DNA of 64,000 nucleotides from the NCBI RefSeq assembly GCF_008642275.1, contig NZ_CP029189.1, positions 2,712,001 through 2,776,000 of the forward strand, given 5' to 3'. The notes beneath the pieces were generated by a model that ran no database searches, was not told the DNA's origin, and saw only the letters and a program-made list of their open reading frames with translations. This DNA is from Streptomyces venezuelae. GTDB taxonomy: Bacteria > Actinomycetota > Actinomycetes > Streptomycetales > Streptomycetaceae. Positions 18,453 through 26,182 of the stretch are shown piece after piece (the stretch's first letter is position 1; each line of letters starts with the position of its first letter). The position numbers and the translations under genes are program-made.

Positions 18453-19091
18453 CTACTGGGCCGCAACCGTGCCGACCAGGACGAACTCGTTGTACGGGAA
18501 GACCTTGCCCACCGGTCGGGGGAAGGGGAACGAGTACGTCCGCCTGACGGCGATCCCGGCCCGGCCGGCGTGGGCGCGCAGCTCCTCGAAGCCGACCCAG
18601 CGGATGTGGGTGGCGTCGGAACGGTAGCCGACCTCCTGCGGGGTGATCATGACGACCGCGCCGCCCGGCTTGACCAGCGGAAGGTAGAGGTCCAGCAGTG
18701 CGCCCGCGGTCTCCTCGTCGACGTGCTCCAGCACGTGCGCGATCAGCAGGCTGTCGAAGGATCCGGGGCCGCAGTCCGGGGCGGTTGCCAGTTCGTCGGG
18801 GGTGTAGGCGTTCAGGCCGCGCTCGCGGCAGGTCCGTACCGAGTGCGGGTTGTGGTCGACCCCGACGCTGCCGGGTCCGCAGTTGAGGAGGTTGCGTCCC
18901 AGCCCGCAGCCGACGTCGAGGACCCGGCCCAGGTGCAGCCTGCGCAGGTTCCAGCGGTAGGGCGCCTGGGTGGGCAGGAACCGTTTGAGGCCGGACACCT
19001 CCAGTCGGGCGAGGCGCCTGGTGTAGTCGGAGGTGGTGGTGCCGGGGGTGCTCGGGGTGCCCGGGGGCGGACTGCCGGGAGTTTCAGACAT
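18453..19091 (-). CDS. SAM-dependent methyltransferase, class I
   Basis: 212 residues from ATG 19091 (MSETPGSPPP). Motif I is RVLDVGCGLGRNL, acidic motif II GVDHNPHSV, and LLIAHVLEHVDEE with VKPGGAVVMITPQE corresponds to motifs III and IV. N-terminal half has KRFLPTQAPYRWNLRRLHLG. It resembles type 11/12 small-molecule methyltransferases. The substrate is unknown, and neighbours (a spermidine-synthase-like protein and a Ser/Pro-stalk protein) do not point to one pathway. Confidence 0.88.
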   Translation of the reverse strand: MSETPGSPPPGTPSTPGTTTSDYTRRLARLEVSGLKRFLPTQAPYRWNLRRLHLGRVLDVGCGLGRNLLNCGPGSVGVDHNPHSVRTCRERGLNAYTPDELATAPDCGPGSFDSLLIAHVLEHVDEETAGALLDLYLPLVKPGGAVVMITPQEVGYRSDATHIRWVGFEELRAHAGRAGIAVRRTYSFPFPRPVGKVFPYNEFVLVGTVAAQ

Positions 19092-19253
19092 GGCTGTGCC
19101 GTTTCTGAACGCGTATCGGAATGAGCCCTTCCAAGTGGCCCACAGGCTACGCGGAACATGCCCGTCCGGGGAGTCTTCCGCGCACTTCCGTACGAGCACC
19201 CCGGCCGCGTCCGGAGCCGGGCCCGCACCGCCCGTCCCGCCCGTCCCGGCCCG

Positions 19254-20135
19254 TCAGCGGAAGACCGAGGGCGGCGGCTGCGGTGAGGCCACCGCCGAGG
19301 CGTCCGCCACCGGCGCCGCGCCGCCCGCGAAGCCGACCAGGGCCCGGCCGTGCTCGACCCGGCCGGGGTGCGGGTCGCTCGCGACCCGGCGGGTGAACTC
19401 CGCGACGGGCAGCTCGCGGTCGGCCGCCACCAGGACGGCGTTGCCGAACCGTTTCCCCCGCCACACCACCGGATCGGCGGCCAGCGCCAGCTCCGCGAAC
19501 CGGGACGCGGCCGTCGCGATCTGCCCCCGCAGATGGGTCAGCGGCGGGCCGTCCGCCAGATTGGCCACGTACCAGCCGTCCGGCGCGAGGGCACGGCGTA
19601 CGTCGTCCAGGAACTCGGCGCTCGTCAGGTGCGCCGGGGTACGGGCCCCGCTGAACACGTCCGCGATCACCAGGTCCGCCCAGCCGTCCGGAACCTTGGC
19701 CAGGCCCGCCCGCGCGTCCACCGCCCGGACCCGGACCCGCGCCTGCGGATCCAGCGGCAGGTGTTCCCGTACGAAGGCCACCAGGGCGGCGTCGATCTCC
19801 ACGACCTGCTGGGTGGAGCGGGGGCGGGAGGCCGCGGTGTAGCGGGCGAGGGTGAAGGCGCCGCCGCCCAGGTGCACCACGTTCAGGGGCTGCCGGGCGG
19901 GCGCGACGAGGTCGATCAGGTGGCCGATCCGCCGCTGGTACGCGAAGTCCAGGTAACCGGGATCGCCCAGGTCCACATGCGACTGCGGGGCCCCGTCGAT
20001 CAGCAGGGTCCAGGCTCCGGCCCGCTCCCGGTCCGGCTCCAGCTCCGCCCGGCCGCCGTCCACCTGCCCGACGACCGCCTCGGCGCCGCCGCGTCCGCGC
20101 TGCCTGTCCTTGTTCCTGTCCTTGCCTGCCACCAC
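19254..20135 (-). CDS. Spermidine synthase-like (aminopropyltransferase-fold) protein
   Basis: 293 residues from GTG 20135. The first 35 residues are Lys/Arg/Asp-rich. The domain then shows SHVDLGDPGYLDFAYQRRI, VVHLGGGAFTLARY (glycine loop), VVEIDAALVAFVREHL and DLVIADVFSGARTP, a typical spermidine synthase/SpeE-like SAM fold. The catalytic Asp pattern of true spermidine synthases is only partly kept (DVFS), so it may be a methyltransferase of the same fold. Ser/Pro-rich C-terminal tail. Monocistronic or followed by the methyltransferase 162 bp away. Confidence 0.8.
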   Translation of the reverse strand: MVAGKDRNKDRQRGRGGAEAVVGQVDGGRAELEPDRERAGAWTLLIDGAPQSHVDLGDPGYLDFAYQRRIGHLIDLVAPARQPLNVVHLGGGAFTLARYTAASRPRSTQQVVEIDAALVAFVREHLPLDPQARVRVRAVDARAGLAKVPDGWADLVIADVFSGARTPAHLTSAEFLDDVRRALAPDGWYVANLADGPPLTHLRGQIATAASRFAELALAADPVVWRGKRFGNAVLVAADRELPVAEFTRRVASDPHPGRVEHGRALVGFAGGAAPVADASAVASPQPPPSVFR

Positions 20136-20177
20136 CCCATTGTGACGGGCGGCGGCACGGGACCCGGCCCGCGGACG

Positions 20178-20573
20178 TCAGCGGCAGTTGTCCGCGGCCT
20201 CGATCAGCCGGGCCGCCTCACCGAGCGCCGCCCGCAGCACGTCCGGATCGGTGACCGGCCCCACGGCCTCCGGCGGGAGCAGCCATCCCGTGGCCCCCGC
20301 GGCGGGCGAGACGACGTCGTCGCCGAACCGCATCCCGCGGCCGTTGGTCTGCGTACACGCACTGCCCGGCAGGTCCCACGCGTCGGCCGTCCCGGACGGC
20401 ACGAGGAAGCCGAGGGTGTCGCCGGATCCGTCGTGCAGGACGGGCCCGACCCCGCCGGCCTGGCTGGCGGCGCGGCGGATGATGTCCACCGCCTCCAGCC
20501 CCTGCCGCGTGGGAACGGTCACCAGGTCCAGGTCCAGGTCCGGAGCCGGGGAATTCGTTCCAGTGCTCTCCAT
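20178..20573 (-). CDS. Small conserved hypothetical protein
   Basis: 131 residues from ATG 20573, preceded by GGAGGGCGG. Sequence features: acidic start, helix QGLEAVDIIRRAASQAGG, strand VGPVLHDGSGDTLGFLVPSG and DAWDLPGSACTQTNGRGM with a single Cys. The pattern FLVPSGTADAWDLPG recalls the small Streptomyces proteins annotated as bifunctional primase/polymerase-like, and the gene at 30086 has a comparable FAAPGTAHRLPAL stretch. I cannot assign a function. Confidence 0.7.
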   Translation of the reverse strand: MESTGTNSPAPDLDLDLVTVPTRQGLEAVDIIRRAASQAGGVGPVLHDGSGDTLGFLVPSGTADAWDLPGSACTQTNGRGMRFGDDVVSPAAGATGWLLPPEAVGPVTDPDVLRAALGEAARLIEAADNCR

Positions 20574-20721
20574 GCCGCCCTCCACCAAGGGAACCCCTCC
20601 TCGATCCGTATCCGCATGGGTTCAACGCACGGGAACGTCAACGGGTGCGGTAGCAAGACGCCGCAAAGGATGGCAGTTCATGGCGGATCGCGGGTGAGAT
20701 ATCCGTTTTGTAGCCAAACAT

Positions 20722-20758
20722 CGCATGAACACCCCCTCGTTGGCGGTACGTTCATGCG
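20722..20758. promoter_or_regulatory. Inverted repeat upstream of the NsdA-like regulator
   Basis: CGCATGAAC at 20722-20730 and its exact complement GTTCATGCG at 20750-20758, separated by 19 bp, 58 bp before the gene at 20816. Size and place fit a regulator binding site, possibly autoregulatory. Confidence 0.45.
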
Positions 20759-20815
20759 CGCCGGACCCCCTAGTCACAGCACCGGCGCTGCGTTCCTGCC
20801 AGAGAGGTCACGTCC

Positions 20816-22132
20816 ATGGCGGCGTCCCCCCACTCACCCAACTCCACGTTCCGGCGGCTGCGCGGGCAGCACTCCCCCGCCGAGTTCGCGGCCCTGGTAC
20901 GCCGGGCCGCGAAGGAAATCGGAGAAACGGTTTCCTGCGACGCGCGCTACATCGGCCGGGTCGAGTCCGGCGAGATCCGCTGCCCCAACTACGCCTACGA
21001 GCGGGTCTTCCTCCACATGTTCCCCGGCCGCACCCTGGCCGACCTGGGCTTCTCCCCCCGCGAGAGCGTCCGCGGCCGCTCGGCCCACCGCGATCCCCGA
21101 TCCCCTTCCAGCTCCAAGGAGAGCGACGTGCTGCGTCGCGCGTTCATGGCGGGCGGCTCCGCTACCGTGGCGGCCGCGACGCTCAGCCTCACCCTGCTCG
21201 GCGACACCCGCAGGCTCCCCTCCCGGGCCGGCGAGACCGAGGCCGCCGCCGTCGAGGACGCGGTACGCCAGATCCGTCTGCTGGACGACCGGCACGGCGC
21301 CGACGCCCTGTACCGCAGGGCCGCCGAACCCCTGCGCACCGCCTACGCGTTGCTCGACGCGGGAGCCACCCGGCAGTCCACCGAGGACCGGCTGCACTCC
21401 GGCGCCGGTGAACTGGCCGTCTCCGTCGGCTGGCTGGCCCACGACTCGGGCCGCTTCGACGACGCCCGCTCGCACTACGCGGAGGCCCTCGCGACGGCCC
21501 GGGTCGCGCGGGACCCGGGCCTGGAGGCGCACGCCTTCAGCAACATGGCCTTCCTGGCCCGGGACTGCGGCCGCTCCCGCGAAGCGGTACGGGCCGCCCA
21601 GGCGGGCCTGCGCGCCGCCCGCTCCCTCGGCTCCCCGCGACTGCTGTCCCTGCTCGCGCTGCGCGAGGCCGGCGGCTGGGCGGGGCTGGCCGACCGCAAG
21701 GCCTGCGAGGAGGCACTGGCCCGGGCGCACACGGAGTTCGCCCGGGGCGAGTCGGAAGCCGACCCCGAGTGGATGTCCTTCTTCGGGCAGGCGGAGCTGG
21801 AGTCCCTGGAGGCACGCTGCTGGTCGACCCTCGGCGAGCACGCCCGCGCGGCCCGGCACGCCCGCCGCGCCGCCGACCTCCAGGACCCGCACTTCGCCCG
21901 GAACGTGGCCCTCTACACCGCCGAGCTGGCCGGCGACCTGGCCCGCGCGGGCGCCCCGGACGAGGCCGCGTGGGCGGGGGGCCGGGTGCTGGACCTCCTC
22001 ACGGAGGTCCAGTCGACGCGGGTCCGCTCGATGCTCGCGGAAACGGCCGCCGCCCTCGTCCCCCACCAGCGCTCCCCCCGGGTGGAAACCTTCCTGACCC
22101 GCCATGCCCCTGCGGGGCGCTCGGCGGTGTGA
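20816..22132 (+). CDS. NsdA-like TPR regulatory protein
   Basis: 438 residues from ATG 20816, preceded by GAGAGG. The N-terminal 60 residues resemble an atypical helix-turn-helix found in Streptomyces regulators (RRLRGQHSPAEFAALVRRAA, YIGRVESGEIRCPNYAYERV). A Tat-like or hydrophobic stretch AFMAGGSATVAAATLSLTLL lies near 110-130. The remaining 300 residues are helical TPR-like repeats (HYAEALATARVARDP, AHAFSNMAFLARDCGRS). This is the layout of NsdA-type negative regulators of development. The C-terminal six residues APAGRSAV fall in the first unit of the tandem repeats that follow, so the end of the gene has been altered or created by them. Confidence 0.8.
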   Translation: MAASPHSPNSTFRRLRGQHSPAEFAALVRRAAKEIGETVSCDARYIGRVESGEIRCPNYAYERVFLHMFPGRTLADLGFSPRESVRGRSAHRDPRSPSSSKESDVLRRAFMAGGSATVAAATLSLTLLGDTRRLPSRAGETEAAAVEDAVRQIRLLDDRHGADALYRRAAEPLRTAYALLDAGATRQSTEDRLHSGAGELAVSVGWLAHDSGRFDDARSHYAEALATARVARDPGLEAHAFSNMAFLARDCGRSREAVRAAQAGLRAARSLGSPRLLSLLALREAGGWAGLADRKACEEALARAHTEFARGESEADPEWMSFFGQAELESLEARCWSTLGEHARAARHARRAADLQDPHFARNVALYTAELAGDLARAGAPDEAAWAGGRVLDLLTEVQSTRVRSMLAETAAALVPHQRSPRVETFLTRHAPAGRSAV

Positions 22133-22302
22133 GTACCCCCGGCGGGGCCCCTGCGGGGTGCTCGGCGGTGTGAGGCTCGGGCCGTGCCCCTGCGGGGTGC
22201 TCGGCGGTGTGCGGCTCGGCCCGTCCCCCTGCGGGGTGGCTCGGCGGTGTGCGGCTCGGGCCGTGCCCCTGCGGGGTGGCTCGGCGGTGTTAGGTTCGGG
22301 CG
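22106..22302. repeat. Five tandem repeats of about 39-41 bp
   Basis: Units begin at 22106, 22147, 22186, 22225 and 22265, each opening CCCCTGCGGGG and continuing GCTCGGCGGTGTG then a variable GCTCGGGCCGT. The first unit lies in the last codons of the NsdA-like gene. Each unit can fold as a small hairpin (CCCCTGCGGGG). Not CRISPR: spacers are absent and no cas genes are near. Confidence 0.9.
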
Positions 22303-22707
22303 GTCCCCGCCGGGGTGGGCGCCTCAAACGCCGGCGGGGCTGGGTGGTGTGGGGTGGGGTGGTGCCCCGCACGAGGATCTCCTCGGCTCGGCGCGCGCGG
22401 GGCGTCCCGGCCAGACGGCCGTGGTCGCGCCTCGTCCTGCGGGGACCCTCCTACGTGCCACCACCCCACCCCGGTGCTTCGACAGCCCACGCACATCAAG
22501 CCCCGCCGGCCATTTCAGCCCCGCCGGCGATTGAGGCGACCACCCCAGGCAGGGACAGCCCGCACACATCAAGCCCCGCCGGCGATTGAGGCGCGGGTCC
22601 GGGCAGGGCCCGGGACACGAATCCCACCGCCGAGCCGCCCGCAGGGCAGAGGCAGGGCCCGGCACACGACACACACCGCCGAGCCGCCCGCAGGGCAGGG
22701 GCAGGGG
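22303..22707. repeat. Gene-free repeat region with inverted copies and interspersed element
   Basis: No credible gene in this stretch. It holds one copy of the interspersed element in minus orientation (22321-22342, GCCTCAAACGCCGGCGGGGC), copies in plus orientation at 22516-22538 and 22571-22597, a partial copy at 22497-22510, and two inverted partners of the tandem unit just upstream (CACACCGCCGAGCCGCCCGC at 22625-22649 and 22672-22697). The repeats therefore face each other across about 300 bp. Confidence 0.85.
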
Positions 22708-23304
22708 CTACGCGTCCAAGTGACCCGTGTCGTTCCAGCGTTCCAGCGCCGCCGACCCGTAGGCCCACCCCAGCACCGAGAGGGACGTCGGCTCCAGCCG
22801 GATACGGGCGCCGAAGGACGCGTCGAAGCCCAGCCAGCGCGCGGCCAGCGTCCGCAGGATGTGCCCGTGCGCGAAGACCAGGACGTCGCGCTCCGCCGAG
22901 CGGGCCCAGGCGATCACCTCGTCCGCGCGGGCCGCGACGTCCGCCACGGACTCGCCGCCCGGGACACCGTCGCGCCAGATCAGCCAGCCCGGCCGGACGG
23001 CCTGGATCTCCGCCGGGGTCATGCCCTCGTAGTCGCCGTAGTCCCATTCCATCAGCGCGTCCCACGGCTCGGCCCGGGCGCCGAAGCCCGCCAGGTCGCA
23101 GCTCTCGCTCGCCCGCACGAGCGGGCTGGTGCGGACCTCCACGCCCGGCAGACCCCGCCACGGGTCCCGGGCCAGCCGCTCCCCGAGCAGCTTCGCGCCC
23201 TGCCTGCCCTCCTCCAGCATCGGCACGTCCGTGCGTCCGGTGTGCTTGCCGAGCTGGGACCACGCCGTCTGGCCGTGGCGGGCCAGCAGGATGCGGGGGG
23301 CCAT
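22708..23304 (-). CDS. Histidine phosphatase family (phosphoglycerate-mutase-like) protein
   Basis: 198 residues. RHG motif with catalytic His10 in [18 protein letters not shown], the [14 protein letters not shown] segment and the second catalytic His in [19 protein letters not shown]; acid Glu in DYGDYEG. Broad-specificity phosphatase/mutase superfamily; likely a cytoplasmic phosphatase rather than glycolytic mutase given length and the DxP-type [11 protein letters not shown]. Divergent from the nuclease-helicase operon with 110 bp between starts. Confidence 0.9.
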   Translation of the reverse strand: MAPRILLARHGQTAWSQLGKHTGRTDVPMLEEGRQGAKLLGERLARDPWRGLPGVEVRTSPLVRASESCDLAGFGARAEPWDALMEWDYGDYEGMTPAEIQAVRPGWLIWRDGVPGGESVADVAARADEVIAWARSAERDVLVFAHGHILRTLAARWLGFDASFGARIRLEPTSLSVLGWAYGSAALERWNDTGHLDA

Positions 23305-23414
23305 GGAATTCTCCCGGTTCGTTCGAGGATTCGTACATCATCCATCACCCGCCCCCACGGCCGGATTCCGCGCTACGTCCCCGATTGTCAGTGGCGGATG
23401 GGACACTTCCGCGG

Positions 23415-24611
23415 GTGAGCTCCTACCCGCCCAGCAGCCCCGCGCAGCCGACGACTCTGCGGCAGCGGCTCGCCGGCCTGCGCGGCCCCGCCGTGCCGCC
23501 CCGTCCGCTCGACGCCCGGGCACTGGCGGCCCTCGCCGCCAATCCCGGCTGTGGCAGGCGCGCCCTGCTCGACGGCGCCGGTGTGGACAAGACCGCCCTC
23601 GCGTCGGCGCTCGGTTCCCCCGCCTCCTTCGGGCAGTCGCAGTTCGCCATAGTCCGCGGGAACTCCTTCGAGGCCAAGGTCAAGGGCGACGGCGGAGCCG
23701 AGCTGCTGCGGCTGGTGCACGGGCACCTCGATCCGGCCGCCGAGCCGCCCGGGGCCGCCGCCCGCGTCCCCGACCTGACCGCCGCCGGCCCCGAGGGCCG
23801 CGCCGCGCGGACCGCGCTCGCGCTGCGCGAGGCGACCGCCGCCGGCCGGGACTCCGGTGCCTGGACGCTGCTGGACCACCCGATGCTCGCCCTGGAGGTG
23901 GCCGGCTCCCCCGCCTACCTGGAGCCCGACGCCGTCGTCGTCCACCCCGACGGCCGCTGGACGGTCGTGGAGATCAAGTCGTTCCCGATGATCGACGGTG
24001 CCGCCGACGCCGCGAAGGTGGGAGCCGCCGCCCGGCAGGCCGCCGTCTACGTCCTGGCCCTGGAGAAGACCGCCGCGAAGCTGCCCGGCGCCGAGGTCGG
24101 GCACACCGTGCTGCTGGTCTGCCCCAAGGACTTCTCCAACCTGCCCACCGCCTCCCCCGTCGACGTCCGCCGCGAGCGCGCCGTGACCCGCCGCCAGCTG
24201 GAGCGGCTGACCCGTGTCGAGGAGCTGGCCGCCGCCCTGCCCGAGGGCCTCAGCTTCGACCCGGCGACACGCACCGCCGAGGAGCTCACCCGGGCCGTGT
24301 CCGCGGTCGACGCCGCCTACGCCCCCGAGTGCCTGGCCGCCTGCGAGCTCGCCTTCCACTGCCGTGACCGGGCCCGCGCCGCCGACCAGGTCACCGCGCT
24401 GGGCCGGTCGGTACGGGGTGAGCTGGGCACGCTGACCACCGTCGAGGCCGCCCTCGCGGCCGCCGCCGGGGCCGCCCCCGGGGCCGGCGGCCCCGAGGAC
24501 CCGACCGCCGCCGCGCTGCACCGCGCCGCCCGGCTGCGCGCCGAGGCCCTCGAACTGGCCGCCGCCCGTCCGACGCACCCCGCCCCGGAGACCCCCGCAT
24601 GCCCCTGCTGA
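23415..24611 (+). CDS. PD-(D/E)XK nuclease with Fe-S-type cysteines (RecB/Cas4/Dna2-like)
   Basis: 398 residues from GTG 23415 (a TTG at 23385 is also in frame). Nuclease motif: Asp172 in YLEPDAVVV, then Glu186 and Lys188 in TVVEIKSF, giving D-x13-ExK. Four cysteines fit the iron-sulfur nuclease pattern of Cas4, AddB and Dna2: Cys46 in NPGCGRRALLDGAGVDK near the N-terminus, and Cys306, Cys310 and Cys316 in PECLAACELAFHCRDRA after the core. The family cleaves single-stranded DNA ends. The stop overlaps the next start by 13 bp. First gene of a three-gene operon that ends with an SF1 helicase. Not obviously fused to cas genes; family assignment is from motifs only. Confidence 0.8.
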   Translation: MSSYPPSSPAQPTTLRQRLAGLRGPAVPPRPLDARALAALAANPGCGRRALLDGAGVDKTALASALGSPASFGQSQFAIVRGNSFEAKVKGDGGAELLRLVHGHLDPAAEPPGAAARVPDLTAAGPEGRAARTALALREATAAGRDSGAWTLLDHPMLALEVAGSPAYLEPDAVVVHPDGRWTVVEIKSFPMIDGAADAAKVGAAARQAAVYVLALEKTAAKLPGAEVGHTVLLVCPKDFSNLPTASPVDVRRERAVTRRQLERLTRVEELAAALPEGLSFDPATRTAEELTRAVSAVDAAYAPECLAACELAFHCRDRARAADQVTALGRSVRGELGTLTTVEAALAAAAGAAPGAGGPEDPTAAALHRAARLRAEALELAAARPTHPAPETPACPC

Positions 24612-26182
24612 GCACCCTGGCCCGGCTGGAGGCCGTACGCGCGGGCCGCGCCCAGCCGCTCGCGACCGTGCGCCACCGGCACCTGGGCGAGCGCCCGATG
24701 GTCTTCGTCCCGCTGACCACGGCCGGTGAGGCGGGTGCCCCGCTCGGAGCGATGGTCGGCTCCGACCGGCACGAGCCGCGGGTGTTCGTGATACCCCAGC
24801 CGCGCGACCGCGACCGGCGCTGGGCCTTCCTCGCGGAGCTGGCCGTGGAGGTGCTGGCCCACATCGACGCGTACGCGGACGTCGTGGAGCCGGCCGAGCG
24901 CAGCGAGACCGACCCGGAGACGGGCAAGCGGGTCAAGGTCGAGACCGAGCTGTGCGTGGACGCGCCGCAGCTGATCGTGCCGAGCCGGGCGGGCATCGAG
25001 TACGTACGGCTGCTGGGGCGCTCGATGCGCTTCCGGCGCACCGCCGAGGAGGATCCGGAGAATCCGTATCCGGCGCCCTCGCAGGTGCCGATGCTCGGCC
25101 GCTGGTTCACGCACCTCGCCGAGCGTTCGCGGGTGCCCGGCTCCTCGATGCTGCTGTCGGCCACCGATCTGCTGTCCCGGCACTGGGCCACCGGCCAGAG
25201 CAATCTGGAGGACCAGCACCTGGGCGCGCTCCTGGGCTGGATCGACCCGCCCGCGGGCCGGTCGGGTGCCGAGGCGGCCCACCGGGCCGAGCTGGGCCGC
25301 GACGAGGACGGCCAGCTGCTGTGCCCGCCCGCCGGTCCGGCCACCGACCCGGCTTTCGACAACAAGCTGCTGGCCCCGGCCATCGCCCGCTACGACGCCG
25401 CGCGCACCGCCCTGGCGGCCGGTCCCGGCGACGACGACCGGCATGTCCGGACTGCCGAGCAGGAGGTGCACCGGCTGGTCGAAACCCAGCTGTCGAGCAC
25501 CTGGCGCATGACCTGGGAGGCGATCGACCTGCTGCGATCCCTGCCGCCGGGCGAGCGCGCGGAGGAGCGCTGGACGCGCGACCGCTGGTCCTACACCGGT
25601 CACCGTGACCGCGTACGGGCGGGTGAGCCGCCGCAGCCGCGCCGCGACGACGCGGTGACGGCGGCCCAGAAGCTGGCCACGCGGGAGACCGAACAGGTGC
25701 GGCTCGATGCCCAGGAGGCCCTGGACGACCCGCTGGTGATGGCGGGCCGGCGCTTCGCGGGCGAGGCCTTCGCCGGTGAGGTCACCGAGGTGGTGATGGA
25801 GTGGACGGAGTCGAAGCGGCCGAGCCCGCGCCCGCTGGTGACCGTGGTGACGGAGGACCTGCCGCAGCTGGCGGAAGAGGGCGGCGGGAAGGTGTTCCGT
25901 TCGCTGGACGGGCGCCCGCAGAGCGCGCAGTTCGTCCGCTTCGAGGGGGACGGGCGGCTGGTGCTGCGGCTCCTGGACAAGATGGGCCGCGGCCGGGACC
26001 CGGATCCGGGGACGGTTCCGGAGAAGGGCGACCGGCTCTGCTGGACGCTGTTCGAGCACGACGCGCGCGGCGGCCCGAAGCTCCCGGAGCCGGAGCAGAC
26101 CCCGTGGACGCACGGTGGCCCGCCGGGATCGGCCGGCGCCCTTCCCCTGCCCGACTCCGTGACCGACGAGGACCTGCTGTGA
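24599..26182 (+). CDS. Unknown protein of the nuclease-helicase operon, possible Dna2-type beta-barrel module
   Basis: 527 residues from ATG 24599, overlapping the nuclease gene by 13 bp and the helicase gene by 4 bp (GTGA). No signal peptide, helices or known enzymatic motif. N-terminal part has VFVPLTTAGEAGAPLGAMVG and charged helices; the middle (about 220-400) is helical with many Arg/Asp/Glu; the last 120 residues look beta-rich (FAGEVTEVVMEWTESKRP, VTVVTEDLPQLAEEGG, FVRFEGDGRLVLRLLD). In Dna2-type enzymes a beta-barrel links the nuclease to the helicase, so the C-terminal part may supply that piece. This is inference; I recognise no family. Confidence 0.75.
   Translation: MPLLSTLARLEAVRAGRAQPLATVRHRHLGERPMVFVPLTTAGEAGAPLGAMVGSDRHEPRVFVIPQPRDRDRRWAFLAELAVEVLAHIDAYADVVEPAERSETDPETGKRVKVETELCVDAPQLIVPSRAGIEYVRLLGRSMRFRRTAEEDPENPYPAPSQVPMLGRWFTHLAERSRVPGSSMLLSATDLLSRHWATGQSNLEDQHLGALLGWIDPPAGRSGAEAAHRAELGRDEDGQLLCPPAGPATDPAFDNKLLAPAIARYDAARTALAAGPGDDDRHVRTAEQEVHRLVETQLSSTWRMTWEAIDLLRSLPPGERAEERWTRDRWSYTGHRDRVRAGEPPQPRRDDAVTAAQKLATRETEQVRLDAQEALDDPLVMAGRRFAGEAFAGEVTEVVMEWTESKRPSPRPLVTVVTEDLPQLAEEGGGKVFRSLDGRPQSAQFVRFEGDGRLVLRLLDKMGRGRDPDPGTVPEKGDRLCWTLFEHDARGGPKLPEPEQTPWTHGGPPGSAGALPLPDSVTDEDLL

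Noticed and set aside
22106..22302. CRISPR array
   Set aside because: Units are contiguous tandem repeats of 39-41 bp without unique spacers, and no cas genes occur. The Cas4-like nuclease nearby is not evidence for CRISPR, because its operon has no cas1 or cas2.
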